Assembly: GCF_001981305.1 (NCBI RefSeq)
Contig: NZ_MSCW01000001.1
Coordinates: forward strand, 124,001 to 188,000
Direction: 5' to 3'
From: Marinobacter lutaoensis
GTDB lineage: Bacteria; Pseudomonadota; Gammaproteobacteria; Pseudomonadales; Oleiphilaceae
DNA length: 64,000 nt
Made by a program: the position numbers and the translations under genes. Under the pieces are notes generated by a model, which saw nothing but the letters and a program-made list of their open reading frames with translations, was not told where the DNA came from and did not search any database. Below, in pieces: positions 8,059 through 18,103 of the stretch. Each line of letters opens with the position of its first letter. Position 1 is the first letter of the stretch.

Positions 8059-10230
8059 TCAGGGCTGCCGGGTGGCCAGCAGCAGGCCGAGGCTTTCGGT
8101 ATCGTCGCTGTCGGCCTGGCGCAGGAACAGCTGGTTGCGGTCCGTACTGAAAAAACCGTCCAGATGGAGGGTGCCGTTGCTCAGCGACACGCGGCCGTTG
8201 CCGTTGTCGGTGTAGCTCAAGGCCAGGTTGAACGGCTGGCTGTCGGGTTGTTCCAGTGTCTGGTCACTGACCCTGTGCGTGACCGACAGCCATTCACCCG
8301 TGATGGACGCGCGGCTGCCTGAGTCGATCACCAGCTCCAGGTCTGCGAAATGGCGTAGGCGGTTAACCCCGTCCGCCATGCCCAGAGTGACTCCCTGAAG
8401 CCGGAAACGGCCACTGGTCGGGGCCGGAGTATCGGCTGTTCTGGCTGCGATAAGCAGGCCGTCTCCCAGGGGGCTGTCGTCGAGGTTGAAGGCGAGCAGG
8501 GTGCCGTCTGGCGTGCTGGCACCAATGCCGATGTCGGGTTGTGCCTCGTTGCCGGATGGCTGGTCCTGATCGAGGTTCAGCCGGCCGATGTCCTGATTGC
8601 CACTGCTCAGGATGGCGGTTCTGGAGCTGACCCGCCACTGTTGGGTGTCGGTGCCCGGCTGCCGCGACACCGCCCCGGACGTATCCCGTGTCAGGTAATT
8701 GAGCGCCAGGTTCTGGGCCACCCCGCCGTCGTCATCTATCGACCAAGTGCCGAGCCCGGCTGCCAGGGTGATCGGCGTCGACTGGGTCTGGTCGAAACGG
8801 CCACTCAGAAGCAGGACGTTGTAGTCCTTGCCATGCAGCACCTCGGGATCGAACGTTGCGCCGGTCGGCGGCCGTGACAGGTCGAGCTCCAAGGCCGAGA
8901 CGTAATGATTCTCCAGCAGGGTGCCGCGCTTCAGCTGATCGCCCTGGGCACTGAGTTCCAGTGCCTTGCCGGCACTGAAATAGCCGGCCAGGACCCGGTC
9001 CGGACCCGCCGTGGTGTTGATGGGGGAGCGGGTGTAGGCATCCAGATAGTAGGGGTTGCGGGTCCAGCCGATGATCCGGGAGCTGCCGCGACCGGTAACG
9101 CTCTGGTACAGGCTCCGGCCGGCCAGCAGACGGGTTCCTTCCGCGAGCGTCGCGGCGCCGGGCGCGGTGGCGTGGGTGTTGCGTTGCCACTGATCGGATC
9201 CACGCACGAAGAAGTCGTTGCCGGCGGTCTGCAGGATCACTTCCCGGTCATAGGGGATGTCGCTGGCAAGGGAGGTCACCTGAATGCCAAAGGCATCGAA
9301 GCTGGCCAGGGTCAGGGCCGGGTAGACGTAGGCGAGGCCGGTGTCGTCCTGAAGCCGCTCCTCCTGGGCCGTCCGGATGCCCCAGAATCCGGCGCCCTGA
9401 ATGCTGGGCTCAGCGAAACTCTGGCCCAGCTCGATGCCCAGAAACACAGCGTTGTAGTCGGCGGAGCTGGCCTGGAGCTGGCCGGACGAGGTGTTTTCCA
9501 GCAGGGCATAACCGGCCATGGCCTGGGCGTAACGGGTAAAATCGGCCCGGCTGCGCAGCAGGGCCAACGCTTCCGTCAGGCCGGCGTTGTCCGGAATGTC
9601 GATCTCGAAGTCGTGAATCTGGTCGGACAGTGTGGGCCACACATACCGGTTCAGGCAGAGTTCATCGTCCGCGCAGTCGAGGATGGCTTGCCATTCGCCC
9701 GGGGTGTAGCTGCCGAGGATGTCCCGCACCAGGTATTCGGAGAAGGGGTTGATCTTGATGTCCCGGTCCGAATCCGAGGCGAGCGCCCGTAGCCGGGTGT
9801 TGCCGTAGCTGGCTTCGATCACGATGTCGGGGGCCAGGGGCTGACCGCCCTCGAAGGTAATGATGGTGTAGCCCTCGGCGTCGGTCCGGGTGGAGACGCC
9901 GTCCACGCCGCCAAGGTTCTGCAACGATGGATCGGTGCGGTAGATGGCGATGCGTTCCGGCTGCACGATCCGTAGATTGCGCCGAGTGGCCTCACCGTCG
10001 GGGGCGAGGGCGGTGGGGAGCTCCAGGGTGATCCGGACTTCGTTGCTTGCCAGCCCCGAAGTGTTGCTGGAATCGCCGGTGCTGCCGGAGCTGAAATCAT
10101 CGACGGGATTCTTGACCCCGGCAAAGTGGTTGGGCTGATTTCGGGCGCCCTCGATGGCATCCTCACCGCTGCCACAGCCACTGACCAGGGCCAGGAAAAG
10201 GGGCAGGGCAAAGGCAAGTCTTGTTGTCAT
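8059..10230 (-). CDS. Large predicted lipoprotein of unknown function
   Basis: 723 residues from the chosen ATG at 10230, which follows AAGGA at a good distance and gives a clean lipoprotein signal (hydrophobic core then VSGC, Cys19). A longer reading from 10308 would add 26 residues that spoil the signal, so I reject it. The mature protein starts with a low-complexity Ser/Gly/Asn linker (about 30-55) and is then beta-rich. It has many Asp/Gly turns, and four Cys residues lie in the first half (two in ILDCADDELCLNRY). I recognise no family. It is probably a surface or periplasmic outer-membrane lipoprotein. A 10-base-stem hairpin separates it from yfaZ, so it may have its own promoter. Confidence 0.65.
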   Translation of the reverse strand: MTTRLAFALPLFLALVSGCGSGEDAIEGARNQPNHFAGVKNPVDDFSSGSTGDSSNTSGLASNEVRITLELPTALAPDGEATRRNLRIVQPERIAIYRTDPSLQNLGGVDGVSTRTDAEGYTIITFEGGQPLAPDIVIEASYGNTRLRALASDSDRDIKINPFSEYLVRDILGSYTPGEWQAILDCADDELCLNRYVWPTLSDQIHDFEIDIPDNAGLTEALALLRSRADFTRYAQAMAGYALLENTSSGQLQASSADYNAVFLGIELGQSFAEPSIQGAGFWGIRTAQEERLQDDTGLAYVYPALTLASFDAFGIQVTSLASDIPYDREVILQTAGNDFFVRGSDQWQRNTHATAPGAATLAEGTRLLAGRSLYQSVTGRGSSRIIGWTRNPYYLDAYTRSPINTTAGPDRVLAGYFSAGKALELSAQGDQLKRGTLLENHYVSALELDLSRPPTGATFDPEVLHGKDYNVLLLSGRFDQTQSTPITLAAGLGTWSIDDDGGVAQNLALNYLTRDTSGAVSRQPGTDTQQWRVSSRTAILSSGNQDIGRLNLDQDQPSGNEAQPDIGIGASTPDGTLLAFNLDDSPLGDGLLIAARTADTPAPTSGRFRLQGVTLGMADGVNRLRHFADLELVIDSGSRASITGEWLSVTHRVSDQTLEQPDSQPFNLALSYTDNGNGRVSLSNGTLHLDGFFSTDRNQLFLRQADSDDTESLGLLLATRQP

Positions 10231-10313
10231 GCTGTCCTTGCCGTCTGTAGGTATCGGTGACGGCCAGTCTAGCAGGGGCAGGCGGGACAAAAGAGTGAGG
10301 GGATGCACGAAAC

Positions 10314-10339
10314 CGGCACCCGGAACTGGCCGGGTGCCG
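10314..10339 (-). terminator. Hairpin between yfaZ-like gene and the lipoprotein gene
   Basis: A perfect 10-base stem (10314-10323 with 10330-10339) encloses a 6-base loop, 13 bases beyond the yfaZ stop codon on the minus strand. The tail is only weakly T-rich (GTTTCGT), so termination may be partial. Confidence 0.6.
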
Positions 10340-10351
10340 ACAGGGTGGGGA

Positions 10352-10912
10352 TCAGAAGAAGATTTTGATCCCGGCGAGCACGCCTTCGTCCAGGTCGACG
10401 TCGCCCCGGTGGGGCGCGTCCAGGTCGGTGTTCAGATAGCGGTAGCCGGCAAACACCTCGGCGTTCCGGATGACCCGGTAGCTGCCACGAAGTTCCAGGC
10501 TGGTCATGTCGTCGGAGTCGCCGAACGACAGAATGCGCGGGGCGTAATGCAGGTCACCGGTGAAGGACAGGCCCGGTACCGTGGGGATGTTGACGGTGCC
10601 GTAGCCGCCAATGCCGATCGCGCCGCCGTCGAGGTCGTCGTCATCCCAGGCCAGACCCCGCACCCCGATACCGGCGGTGGTGGGCAGGTTGCCGAGCGCA
10701 GTACGTCCCTGGGCATGGAAGTCCAGGTTGGTGATGTGACGACTGCCCTCGTGGTAGGTGTAGCCCGCGCCAAGCTGGATGTCGTTGTTGGTTTCAAAGA
10801 AATTGACCTGGCCCTTGACGGAATCGTTGGTCAGGCTCAGGTCCAGATCGCTCGCCCAGGCCGGTGCGGCGGCCAGGCTCAGAACCATCAGGGAGATACG
10901 GGTGACTTTCAT
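10352..10912 (-). CDS. YfaZ family outer-membrane beta-barrel protein
   Basis: 186 residues. A signal peptide spans residues 1-20 with cleavage at AWA-SD. The rest is alternating short beta strands ending in GIKIFF (C-terminal Phe, outer-membrane signature). The pattern [21 protein letters not shown] and RYLNTDLD fits the YfaZ family of small porin-like proteins. Its ATG overlaps the stop codon of yacG (ATGA), so the two are translationally coupled. The function of YfaZ proteins is not known. Confidence 0.75.
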   Translation of the reverse strand: MKVTRISLMVLSLAAAPAWASDLDLSLTNDSVKGQVNFFETNNDIQLGAGYTYHEGSRHITNLDFHAQGRTALGNLPTTAGIGVRGLAWDDDDLDGGAIGIGGYGTVNIPTVPGLSFTGDLHYAPRILSFGDSDDMTSLELRGSYRVIRNAEVFAGYRYLNTDLDAPHRGDVDLDEGVLAGIKIFF

Positions 10913-11106
10913 TCTTCTACCTTCTTGGTTTCGGTTGGTTGATAGGCGTCAGACAAAGCGTCTTCCTCTTCGGATGGCACCCGGTATTCCTCGTTGGCCC
11001 AGGCGCCCAGATCGATCAGCTGACAGCGCTCGGAACAAAACGGGCGGTACCGGTTTTCTTCAGACCATTTTACGGCCTGCTTGCATGTCGGGCATTGCAC
11101 AATCAT
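10909..11106 (-). CDS. yacG: YacG, zinc-binding DNA gyrase inhibitor
   Basis: 65 residues with the complete C-X2-C...C-X3-C zinc site (Cys5, Cys8, Cys24, Cys28) and the family stretch [23 protein letters not shown]. In E. coli, YacG binds GyrB and protects cells from gyrase poisons. It normally sits next to coaE; here coaE is about 4.3 kb upstream on the same strand, separated by a sensor kinase, trmO and an outer-membrane protein gene. Its stop overlaps the start of the yfaZ-like gene. Confidence 0.92.
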   Translation of the reverse strand: MIVQCPTCKQAVKWSEENRYRPFCSERCQLIDLGAWANEEYRVPSEEEDALSDAYQPTETKKVEE

Positions 11107-11175
11107 GGCGATTTTGTCAGGTTTCCGGCGATCGGGATGTGGCGGGCCCCTGACGCTGTTGCCGGATGGGGCGGA

Positions 11176-13527
11176 TCAGGTGGCCGCGGATGTGCAGCAG
11201 TATTGTTCCAGCACTGCCCGCAGCATTTCAATATTGACAGGCTTGGCGACAAAAGAATCCATGCCGGCGTGCCGGCACCGTTCCTCGTCCTCCTCCATGG
11301 CGCTGGCGGTCAGGGCGACCACCGGTACCCTGGGGCGTTGGTGCTCCTGCTCCCATTGGCGCAGGCGGCGGGTGGCTTCATAGCCGTCCACCCGGGGCAT
11401 CACGCAGTCCATGAACACCAGGTCGAAGGGATGCCAGGGCCACAGGGCGGCGGCGGCCTCGCCGTCGTTGGCGGTCATCACGTCGCATCCCAGCTTTTCC
11501 AGAAGGCGGCGGGTGAGGGTGCGGTTCACCGGGTTGTCTTCCACCAGCAGCACCCGCATCCGGCCACAGGGCAGCTCCCGTTGCCGGCTGGTGTCGGTAC
11601 TGGTCTGCAGCGAGAAGCGGGTCAGGAACCGGCGTTCCTGATGGGCGGCATCCACGAACAGCTGGTTGAGCACGGCCATCAGATAGGATTCGCGCAGGGA
11701 CTTGCTGAGGAACGCATCGGCGCCGGCCTGGCGGTAATGCTCGGCATCGCCCCGCTGGGGATTGGAGGACAGGATCAACAGCCGCATGTCGCTCCACTCG
11801 GGATTACTGCGGATCTGCCGGCACAGGAGATCGCTGTCCATGTCCGGCACGAAGCCGTCGAGAATGATGGCGTCGAACGGAAGCTGGTTGTCAAAGGCCA
11901 GACGCAGCGAGGTGAGGGCTTCGCCCGCGGACCGGACGGCCTCGATGTGGACCTCGTGCCGGGACAGCATCTCAAGCGTGATCTTGCGGGAGAGCTCGTA
12001 GGAATCGACCACCAGGATGCGTTTATTGCGCACCATCCGGGTGTCGGGACGAACCCGGGTGGCATTCTCCGGCGCAATGGGCAAGGTCAGCTCCACCCAG
12101 AAGGTAGAACCCTGGCCAGGGCGGCTTTCGACGTCCAGGGTGCCATCCATCAGGTTGACCAGTTGTCGGCAGATCGTCAGACCCAGGCCGGCACCGGGCA
12201 GCTGGCGTTGGAAGTGCTGACCCAGCTGCATGTAGGGCTCATACACCAGTGGTAGGTCTTCCGGGTTGATGCCGACGCCGGTGTCTTCCACCGCCAGGCG
12301 GATTCTCGCGCTGTCATTTCGCCGCCCCAGCACTTCCACACTGATCAGCACATGCCCCGAGTCGGTGAATTTGATGGCGTTGGAGACCAGGTTGACCAGA
12401 ACCTGGCGCACCCGCACCGGATCACCCATCAGCGCCCAGGGCAGGTTCTCGTCGATGCGCAGCTCCAGAGGCAGGTTCTTTTCCCGGGCCCGGCCGCCCA
12501 GCAGGTGTACCAGATCATTCAGAAGCTCGCGCAGGTCGAAGGGCAGATTTTCCAGAACCAGCTTGCCGGCCTCCATACTGGAAATATCGAGCAGGTCGTT
12601 GATGATGGCGGAGAGGCTTTCGGAGGCGTTCAGCAGGGTGTTGACGTATTCCCGCTGTTCCTGGTCCAGGGGGGTGTCGGTCAGCAGGTTGGCGTAGCCG
12701 AGGACGGACTGTAGGGGAATCCGCAACTCGTGGCTGACGTTGGCGAGAAACTGGTTTTTGGCGTGATTGGCCCGGATTGCCTCGTCCCGTTCTCCCTGTG
12801 ACTGGATCGTGGTCTGCCGCAGGGAACGGGTGTCCTCCAGGATCTGGAGGCGCATTTTGTTCAGAGCCTGCTCCAGCTCCGACAACTCATCCGGCTTTTT
12901 TGGCGGTTTGCGCCTCAGCTTTAGCGGCTCGACCAGAGCGTCCAGGTTGAGCTTGGCGGCGTAGTCCGCCATCGCTTCCAGGTGCCTCGACAGGGTGAAC
13001 CGGACGATCAGCAGAAGCCCCAGGGTCCCCAGCATGACCAGAAGCGACACCACCAGCAGAATCATCAGGGCGCGTGCCTTCAGCTCTTTGTACAGCTGTT
13101 CCATGGAGGAGACGATGGTCAGCTGGCCAACTTGCTCCGGCGCCTGGAAACTGGAGCGGTCGAAGACCAGCGGAAACGTCCGGGCAATCACCCGGCCCTC
13201 GGGGTAGGCGCCGGTACTGAACACCTCTCCGGTTGAGGTGGTGACCTGGGCATACTGGATGGAAGGGAAGGTGCGCATGGCATCCAGGCTGTTGGCGACC
13301 TCGCTGAAATTCATCAGCCACAGATTGTTGCTCATGGTGCCGGCCACCAGCCCGGCGACTTTGCCTTGGGCGCTGACCAGGTCGCTTTTGTGGCGCTCGA
13401 ATTCGCCGATCATCTGAACGCCGGTCGCCACCAGGGAAAGCACCAGGCCGAACAGCAGCACATACACCAGCAGCCTGGTCGCCAGTGGCCGTACACCCAA
13501 TCGCTTTAGAATCTGGTCAGAAGACAA
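11176..13527 (-). CDS. Hybrid sensor histidine kinase with two receiver domains
   Basis: 783 residues: transmembrane helix about 17-37, a periplasmic sensor of about 110 residues, a second helix about 153-175, then a linker and coiled coil. HisKA follows (SHELRIP, phospho-His near 266), then HATPase_c with the N box [13 protein letters not shown]. Receiver 1 starts near [13 protein letters not shown], with the acceptor Asp probably in [13 protein letters not shown]. Receiver 2 starts near residue 655 ([11 protein letters not shown]), with the acceptor in [15 protein letters not shown]. The order resembles BarA/GacS-like hybrids, but no C-terminal HPt domain is seen. A separate phosphotransfer protein would therefore be needed. 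The signal and target are unknown. Confidence 0.88.
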   Translation of the reverse strand: MSSDQILKRLGVRPLATRLLVYVLLFGLVLSLVATGVQMIGEFERHKSDLVSAQGKVAGLVAGTMSNNLWLMNFSEVANSLDAMRTFPSIQYAQVTTSTGEVFSTGAYPEGRVIARTFPLVFDRSSFQAPEQVGQLTIVSSMEQLYKELKARALMILLVVSLLVMLGTLGLLLIVRFTLSRHLEAMADYAAKLNLDALVEPLKLRRKPPKKPDELSELEQALNKMRLQILEDTRSLRQTTIQSQGERDEAIRANHAKNQFLANVSHELRIPLQSVLGYANLLTDTPLDQEQREYVNTLLNASESLSAIINDLLDISSMEAGKLVLENLPFDLRELLNDLVHLLGGRAREKNLPLELRIDENLPWALMGDPVRVRQVLVNLVSNAIKFTDSGHVLISVEVLGRRNDSARIRLAVEDTGVGINPEDLPLVYEPYMQLGQHFQRQLPGAGLGLTICRQLVNLMDGTLDVESRPGQGSTFWVELTLPIAPENATRVRPDTRMVRNKRILVVDSYELSRKITLEMLSRHEVHIEAVRSAGEALTSLRLAFDNQLPFDAIILDGFVPDMDSDLLCRQIRSNPEWSDMRLLILSSNPQRGDAEHYRQAGADAFLSKSLRESYLMAVLNQLFVDAAHQERRFLTRFSLQTSTDTSRQRELPCGRMRVLLVEDNPVNRTLTRRLLEKLGCDVMTANDGEAAAALWPWHPFDLVFMDCVMPRVDGYEATRRLRQWEQEHQRPRVPVVALTASAMEEDEERCRHAGMDSFVAKPVNIEMLRAVLEQYCCTSAAT

Positions 13528-13569
13528 GGTACGACTTCCCTGTGTCGTTTAGAAAATCACCAGAGCAGT

Positions 13570-14313
13570 TTAACAGACCGTCAGCACTTCGACACGTCTG
13601 CCCTGTTCATCCCCGAGGAAACGAAAGCGGACGTTCAGATCGTAGAGGTGGGTGCCGTAAATTCGCGTTTCGTCCCGGCCGCGCCGGAACGACGGGCGCG
13701 GGTCGTAACCGACCACATCTTCGATCAGTGCCCGGAGATCGGGATAGTCTTCGGCCGGCAGCGTCGCCAGCTGTCGTTCCGCCTCCGGGTGGAACACCAC
13801 GTCCAGGCGGTCGGTCGGCGCCGTGTCGGCCCAGCCCAGACTGGCCTCCGGAACGCAGTCGGCAAAGGGCAGGTAGGGTTTGATGTCAAAGATCGGAGTG
13901 CCGTCGATCAAGTCGTGGTCCCGGATGTTCAGTACCAGCTGGCCACGTTTCCTGACCAGTCCCTCGTTTCTGACGACCGACAGTCCCAGGCTGTTGGGAC
14001 GAAACGGGGAGCGGCTTGCGAATACCCCCATCTTGCGGTTGCCGCCCAGCCGGGGCGGGCGAACCACCGGGCGCCACTCGTCCCGGATGGCTTGGTGAAA
14101 CTGGAACACCAGCCAGACGTGGCTGGCGGTTTCGAGCCCACGAAACGCGTCTTCCCGGTCGAACGGGGGCTGAATGATCAGTTCTGCATGGGCGTGCCGG
14201 GTCAACCCCGGTTGCCGGGGCACGCCGAACTTGTCCCGGAAGCAGGAGCGGGTCACGGCGATGGGGGTCAGTGTTGGGGCCTGATCGGCGGGTTTTGCTG
14301 GGTGTCTGGGCAT
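13570..14313 (-). CDS. trmO: TrmO-type tRNA (ct6A37/t6A37) N6-methyltransferase
   Basis: 247 residues from ATG 14313, close to the usual length of about 235. The longer reading from 14355 overlaps the upstream gene. The N-terminal beta-barrel TrmO/VirR domain is clear, with FDREDAFRGLETASHVWLVF and the signature SPFRPNSLGLSVV near residue 100. The C-terminal half has LPAEDYPDLRALIEDVVGYDPRPS. TrmO uses S-adenosylmethionine to methylate N6-threonylcarbamoyladenosine at position 37 of tRNA-Thr. It starts 4 bases after the stop of the upstream outer-membrane protein gene. Confidence 0.88.
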   Translation of the reverse strand: MPRHPAKPADQAPTLTPIAVTRSCFRDKFGVPRQPGLTRHAHAELIIQPPFDREDAFRGLETASHVWLVFQFHQAIRDEWRPVVRPPRLGGNRKMGVFASRSPFRPNSLGLSVVRNEGLVRKRGQLVLNIRDHDLIDGTPIFDIKPYLPFADCVPEASLGWADTAPTDRLDVVFHPEAERQLATLPAEDYPDLRALIEDVVGYDPRPSFRRGRDETRIYGTHLYDLNVRFRFLGDEQGRRVEVLTVC

Positions 14314-14317
14314 GGGC

Positions 14318-15400
14318 CTATGGCGTCTCAACGGTTCCGGCGAAAAACATCTCAATGCGAAAAACGACCGAGCCCTGGTCGGAAAAGCTCTCGCTTCTGG
14401 GAAAACTCAGGGCGGGAATCAGCTCTGCATACAGCCAGTCGCTGTGCAGGCGGTACCGCCAAGTCAGGTCTGCGAAAGCGGAGCTGGTTCGCCAATTGGG
14501 CTGGCTCTCGCCCAGGATCCCGATCCGGGGAATCAGGGTCGAGCGGTTGTTCAGTGCCTTACGCAGGCTGAAAATCTGGGCGGCAACGAATTTCCGGTCC
14601 GGGTGGACCCATTCCAGTTCCGATGACGACTGGAACTGCCAGCCGCCGGCCAACGACCGGCCGCCCCCGAACCACGTCCGCGCCCCCCAGCCCGTCTGGT
14701 GATAGTAGTAGAAACGCTGCTGCCACCCGAGTGTCCACAGTCCGTGCCATTGCCAACGGTTGCTGGCGGTGGCGCGCCAGAACGCATCGGGGGGCAGTCG
14801 CAGCCGACCGCCGAGGTCGCTGGACAGGTTGATGGCATCGCCGATCCGGGTCAAGTAGCGCAGCGCACCCGTGGCTTCGGCATCGGTCCGTTCCGGCTCG
14901 GTCAGCTGGCGATCCCGTTGCCGCTCCTCCAGGGGAATCAGCTCCTCGCTCTCGCTTTCGATCACCAGGCGGAGCTTGCGGCGGGTGGTGGGAATGTCGA
15001 GGCGAAAACGCATTTCCGGCTCGAATCGGGCCAGCTTGCTGTATTCCGATTCAGTGGCAAAACCGAGGCGCAGATAGCTTTCGTTGTCCGGCAAGGCCTG
15101 ACTTGAGCCGGACAGAGTACGGTCGGCCCAGGCTCCCAGGGATTGTACGCGTGCCCCCTGGACTCGCTCCTGCCGAAGGACCCAGTTGCTGAACGACAGC
15201 CAGTATGAATCCCTTGGCTCACGCCAGTATTCCTCGGGGGAAAAGGTAAAGAACCGAGACGGCAGCGTGTCGGGAGACAGCATCTCGGGAATGGACCGTG
15301 CCAGCGATGGGCTGTCGGGCGCGGCGATGGTGATGGCCGGGAGCGCAAGGAGCAGGCGCGTGGTCCAGCGAAGAAGCCGGGAGCAATACCGTTCAGCCAA
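14318..15400 (-). CDS. Predicted outer-membrane beta-barrel protein, unknown
   Basis: About 360 residues from a TTG start at 15400 that overlaps the last codons of coaE, with GGTGG 4 bases upstream. An ATG further upstream in the same frame (15451) lies inside coaE. The TTG start gives a signal-peptide-like leader (basic, then LLLALPAITIAA). The mature part is rich in Trp, Arg and aromatic alternation (WQWHGLWTLGWQQRFYYYHQ, WRYRLHSDWLYAEL), as in a barrel. No family is recognised. It lies between coaE and trmO and is probably co-transcribed with the pil genes. The start is uncertain. Confidence 0.6.
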   Translation of the reverse strand: MAERYCSRLLRWTTRLLLALPAITIAAPDSPSLARSIPEMLSPDTLPSRFFTFSPEEYWREPRDSYWLSFSNWVLRQERVQGARVQSLGAWADRTLSGSSQALPDNESYLRLGFATESEYSKLARFEPEMRFRLDIPTTRRKLRLVIESESEELIPLEERQRDRQLTEPERTDAEATGALRYLTRIGDAINLSSDLGGRLRLPPDAFWRATASNRWQWHGLWTLGWQQRFYYYHQTGWGARTWFGGGRSLAGGWQFQSSSELEWVHPDRKFVAAQIFSLRKALNNRSTLIPRIGILGESQPNWRTSSAFADLTWRYRLHSDWLYAELIPALSFPRSESFSDQGSVVFRIEMFFAGTVETP

Positions 15401-15992
15401 AGTCCACCAGGAACCTTTGATGCCAATCACGAACTTGACGCTCCACATCCTCCAGTGGCCGGCTGTTGTCAATGACCACGTCCGCCCGTGCCAGTCGCTG
15501 CGCCCGGGGCATCTGGGCGTCGATGATGCGCTGGACCTGCTCCCGGGTGTTGTTGTCCCGCGCCATGGTCCGCTGGAGCTGGACCTCGACCGGCACATCC
15601 ACCACGATCACCCGTCTCACCAGCTCATGCTGGTCCGTTTCCAGCAGCAGGGGCGAAACCAGCAGAACGTAGGGCCGGGCATCGTCGCTGAGGGTGAGCT
15701 GGCGCACCAGCTCCGCGCGGATGATGGGATGCAGCAGGGATTCCAGCCACGCCCGCTGCTCCGGGTCAGCGAAAACGATCTGGCGCAATCTGGCCCGGTC
15801 CAGCGTGCCTTCCGGAGTGAGAACATCCCGGCCAAAATGCCCGGCAATCGCCTGCAGGGCCGGGGTTCCGGGCTCGACCACCTGACGCGCCACGTCATCC
15901 GCGTCGACCCAGTGAACACCCTGTTTACCGAACAGCCGGGCGACGGTGGATTTGCCGGAACCAATGCCGCCGGTCAGACCGAGGACTGCCAT
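15393..15992 (-). CDS. coaE: Dephospho-CoA kinase
   Basis: 199 residues. The Walker A motif GLTGGIGSGKSTVA is at residues 5-18, followed by the family motifs VDADDVARQVVEPG, HPIIRAEL and VVDVPVEVQLQRTMARDNNT. It phosphorylates dephospho-CoA in the last step of coenzyme A synthesis. It lies 3 bases downstream of pilD, the classic pilD-coaE arrangement of Pseudomonas and Marinobacter. Confidence 0.96.
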   Translation of the reverse strand: MAVLGLTGGIGSGKSTVARLFGKQGVHWVDADDVARQVVEPGTPALQAIAGHFGRDVLTPEGTLDRARLRQIVFADPEQRAWLESLLHPIIRAELVRQLTLSDDARPYVLLVSPLLLETDQHELVRRVIVVDVPVEVQLQRTMARDNNTREQVQRIIDAQMPRAQRLARADVVIDNSRPLEDVERQVRDWHQRFLVDFG

Positions 15993-15995
15993 GGC

Positions 15996-16871
15996 CTACA
16001 GCCCCAGATAGCGGAGCCAGGCCTGCTGGATAGCCGGCCCGAACCAGAGGCACAGCAAGCCGGCGGCAGCCAGGTAGGGACCAAAGGGAATGGGCACTTC
16101 CCGGCCGTGCTGGCGGAACACCATCAGGCCGATACCCACCACCGCGCCCACCATGGACGACAGCAGGATCACCGCCGGCAGCTGCTGCCAGCCCAGCCAG
16201 GCGCCCAGAGCCGCCAGCAGTTTGAAATCGCCGTGCCCCATGCCTTCCTTTCCGGTCACCAGCTTGAACAGCCAGTAAATCGACCAGAGGGACAGGTAGC
16301 CGGCCACGGCGCCCCAGAAGGCACTGTCAAAATCGGTCAGCACCCCAAAATGATTGAGCACCAGCCCCAGCCACATGAGGGGAAGCGTCAGGGAGTCCGG
16401 CAGCAACTGGGTGTCGAAGTCGATGACCGTCAGGGCGATCAGCGTCCACACCAGAAGCAACGCCCACAGCGCCGCCGGCGACGGGCCCAGCAAGGCCACG
16501 GTCAGGACCGAGAGCACCGCCGTGGTCAGCTCGATCAGTGGGTAGCGTGGGGAAATCCGCGCCTGGCAGGCGGCACACGTGCCCCGGAGAAAGAGATAGC
16601 TGACAACCGGAATATTCTCCCAGGCCCGGATGCGATGACCGCAGGACGGGCAGGTGGACGCCGGCTTCGCCAGGGAGATCCGGGGTTCCTTGCTCCGTTG
16701 CTGTTCCGGGATGTCGAGAAACGCCTCGCACTGGCAACGCCAGTCCTGATGCATCATCCGGGGCAGGCGCAGAATGAGCACATTGAGGAAGCTACCGATG
16801 CAGAGGGAGAACACCGTGACAGCAACATACAGCAGCCACGGATGGGCCATGAGTTCATCAAAACTGGGCAT
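15996..16871 (-). CDS. pilD: Type IV prepilin peptidase / N-methyltransferase
   Basis: 291 residues with about eight membrane helices. The zinc-binding cytoplasmic loop has two Cys pairs (CPSCGHRI and CAACQ). Both catalytic Asp sites are visible: QLLPDSLTLPL and the GxGD-type MGHGDFKLLAALGAW. It cleaves prepilin leaders after Gly and methylates the new N-terminus, in the inner membrane. The two pilins at 20218 and 22590 are obvious substrates. Because no TadV is seen in the Tad locus, the Flp pilin at 33535 may also depend on it. Confidence 0.95.
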   Translation of the reverse strand: MPSFDELMAHPWLLYVAVTVFSLCIGSFLNVLILRLPRMMHQDWRCQCEAFLDIPEQQRSKEPRISLAKPASTCPSCGHRIRAWENIPVVSYLFLRGTCAACQARISPRYPLIELTTAVLSVLTVALLGPSPAALWALLLVWTLIALTVIDFDTQLLPDSLTLPLMWLGLVLNHFGVLTDFDSAFWGAVAGYLSLWSIYWLFKLVTGKEGMGHGDFKLLAALGAWLGWQQLPAVILLSSMVGAVVGIGLMVFRQHGREVPIPFGPYLAAAGLLCLWFGPAIQQAWLRYLGL

Positions 16872-16880
16872 GGGGGCTTC

Positions 16881-18101
16881 TTATCCGACGACTTGACCCA
16901 TCTGGAAAATGGGCAGGTACATGGCGATGATCAGGCCGCCTACCAGAACCCCGAGAACAGCCATAATCATCGGCTCCATCAAGGCTGTCAGGTTATCGAC
17001 CATGTCGTCGACGACACTTTCATAGTGTTCGGCCACTTTGCCCAGCATTTCGTCCAGGTTACCAGATTCCTCGCCGATGGCCGTCAGCTGGACCGCCATC
17101 ACCGGGAATACATCCTGCTGGCGCATGGAGGCCTGCAACTGGGTACCGCTGGCAACATCGGTCTTGATGTTCAGAATGGCGTCCCGGTAGACCGCATTGC
17201 CGGTGGCTCCGGCCACGGAATCCAGAGCGTCCACCAAAGGCACACCCGCCGCGAAGGTGGTCGACAGGACCCGGCCGAACTTGGCCACCGCTGACTTGTC
17301 CAGAATTTCGCCCACGATGGGCAGTTTGAGCATGTATTTGTCGACCAAATCCGAGAACGCGCGGGACCTGCGCCTGGATTCCCGGAAAATGAAAATGAAG
17401 CCCACAATGCCCAGCAGTACCGCAAACCACCAGCTCTGCAGCCATTCGGAGATATGAACAACCATTTGTGTGAAGACGGGCAGGTCAGCGCCAAACCCCT
17501 GAAACAGACTCTCGAACTGGGGCACCACTTTAACCAGAAGAATCGCGGTGACGATGATGGCCACGACGATAACCGCGATCGGATAGGTCATGGCTTTCTT
17601 GACCTTTTTCTTGAGATTCTCGGTTTTCTCGAGATAGGTTGCGACCCGATCAAGCATGGCTTCCAGAGCGCCGGCCTTCTCCCCGGAATCCACCAGGTTG
17701 CAGTAAAGCTCATCGAAGTGCTTGGGGTGCTTTCGCAGCGCTCCCGCGAAGCTCGTCCCGGATGAGATGTCGTTGCGAAGCGACATCACCAGTTCCTGCA
17801 GGCCTTTGTTTTCCAGGCCGTCTGCGACGATATCGAAGCTTTGTACCAGCGGTACACCGGCTTTCATCATGGTCGCGAGCTGGCGAGTCAGCATGGCAAT
17901 ATCGAACGGCGTGATCTTTTTGCTGCCGCCGAACAGGGGCTTGGGTTTCTTCCGGACTTTCTGGGGTATGATTCCCTGCTTGCGCAGCTGGGCCTTGACC
18001 AGCGCGAGGTTGGCGCCGGTCAGCTCGCCCTTGGTCTTGTTGCCCTTACGATCCTTGCCTTCCCAAATGTACGATTCCAGCTTCTGCGCTTTCTCTGCCA
18101 T
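16881..18101 (-). CDS. pilC: Type IV pilus inner-membrane platform protein PilC
   Basis: 406 residues from ATG 18101, 2 bases after the pilB stop codon. A longer frame from 18317 lies inside pilB and is not credible. Two T2SSF domains are seen (about 70-190 and 275-395), each followed by membrane helices, with conserved TRQLATMMKAGVPLVQS and FGRVLSTTFAAGVPLVDAL. It anchors the PilB motor in the inner membrane during pilus assembly. It is in an operon with pilB and pilD. Confidence 0.95.
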   Translation of the reverse strand: MAEKAQKLESYIWEGKDRKGNKTKGELTGANLALVKAQLRKQGIIPQKVRKKPKPLFGGSKKITPFDIAMLTRQLATMMKAGVPLVQSFDIVADGLENKGLQELVMSLRNDISSGTSFAGALRKHPKHFDELYCNLVDSGEKAGALEAMLDRVATYLEKTENLKKKVKKAMTYPIAVIVVAIIVTAILLVKVVPQFESLFQGFGADLPVFTQMVVHISEWLQSWWFAVLLGIVGFIFIFRESRRRSRAFSDLVDKYMLKLPIVGEILDKSAVAKFGRVLSTTFAAGVPLVDALDSVAGATGNAVYRDAILNIKTDVASGTQLQASMRQQDVFPVMAVQLTAIGEESGNLDEMLGKVAEHYESVVDDMVDNLTALMEPMIMAVLGVLVGGLIIAMYLPIFQMGQVVG

Positions 18102-18103
18102 GC

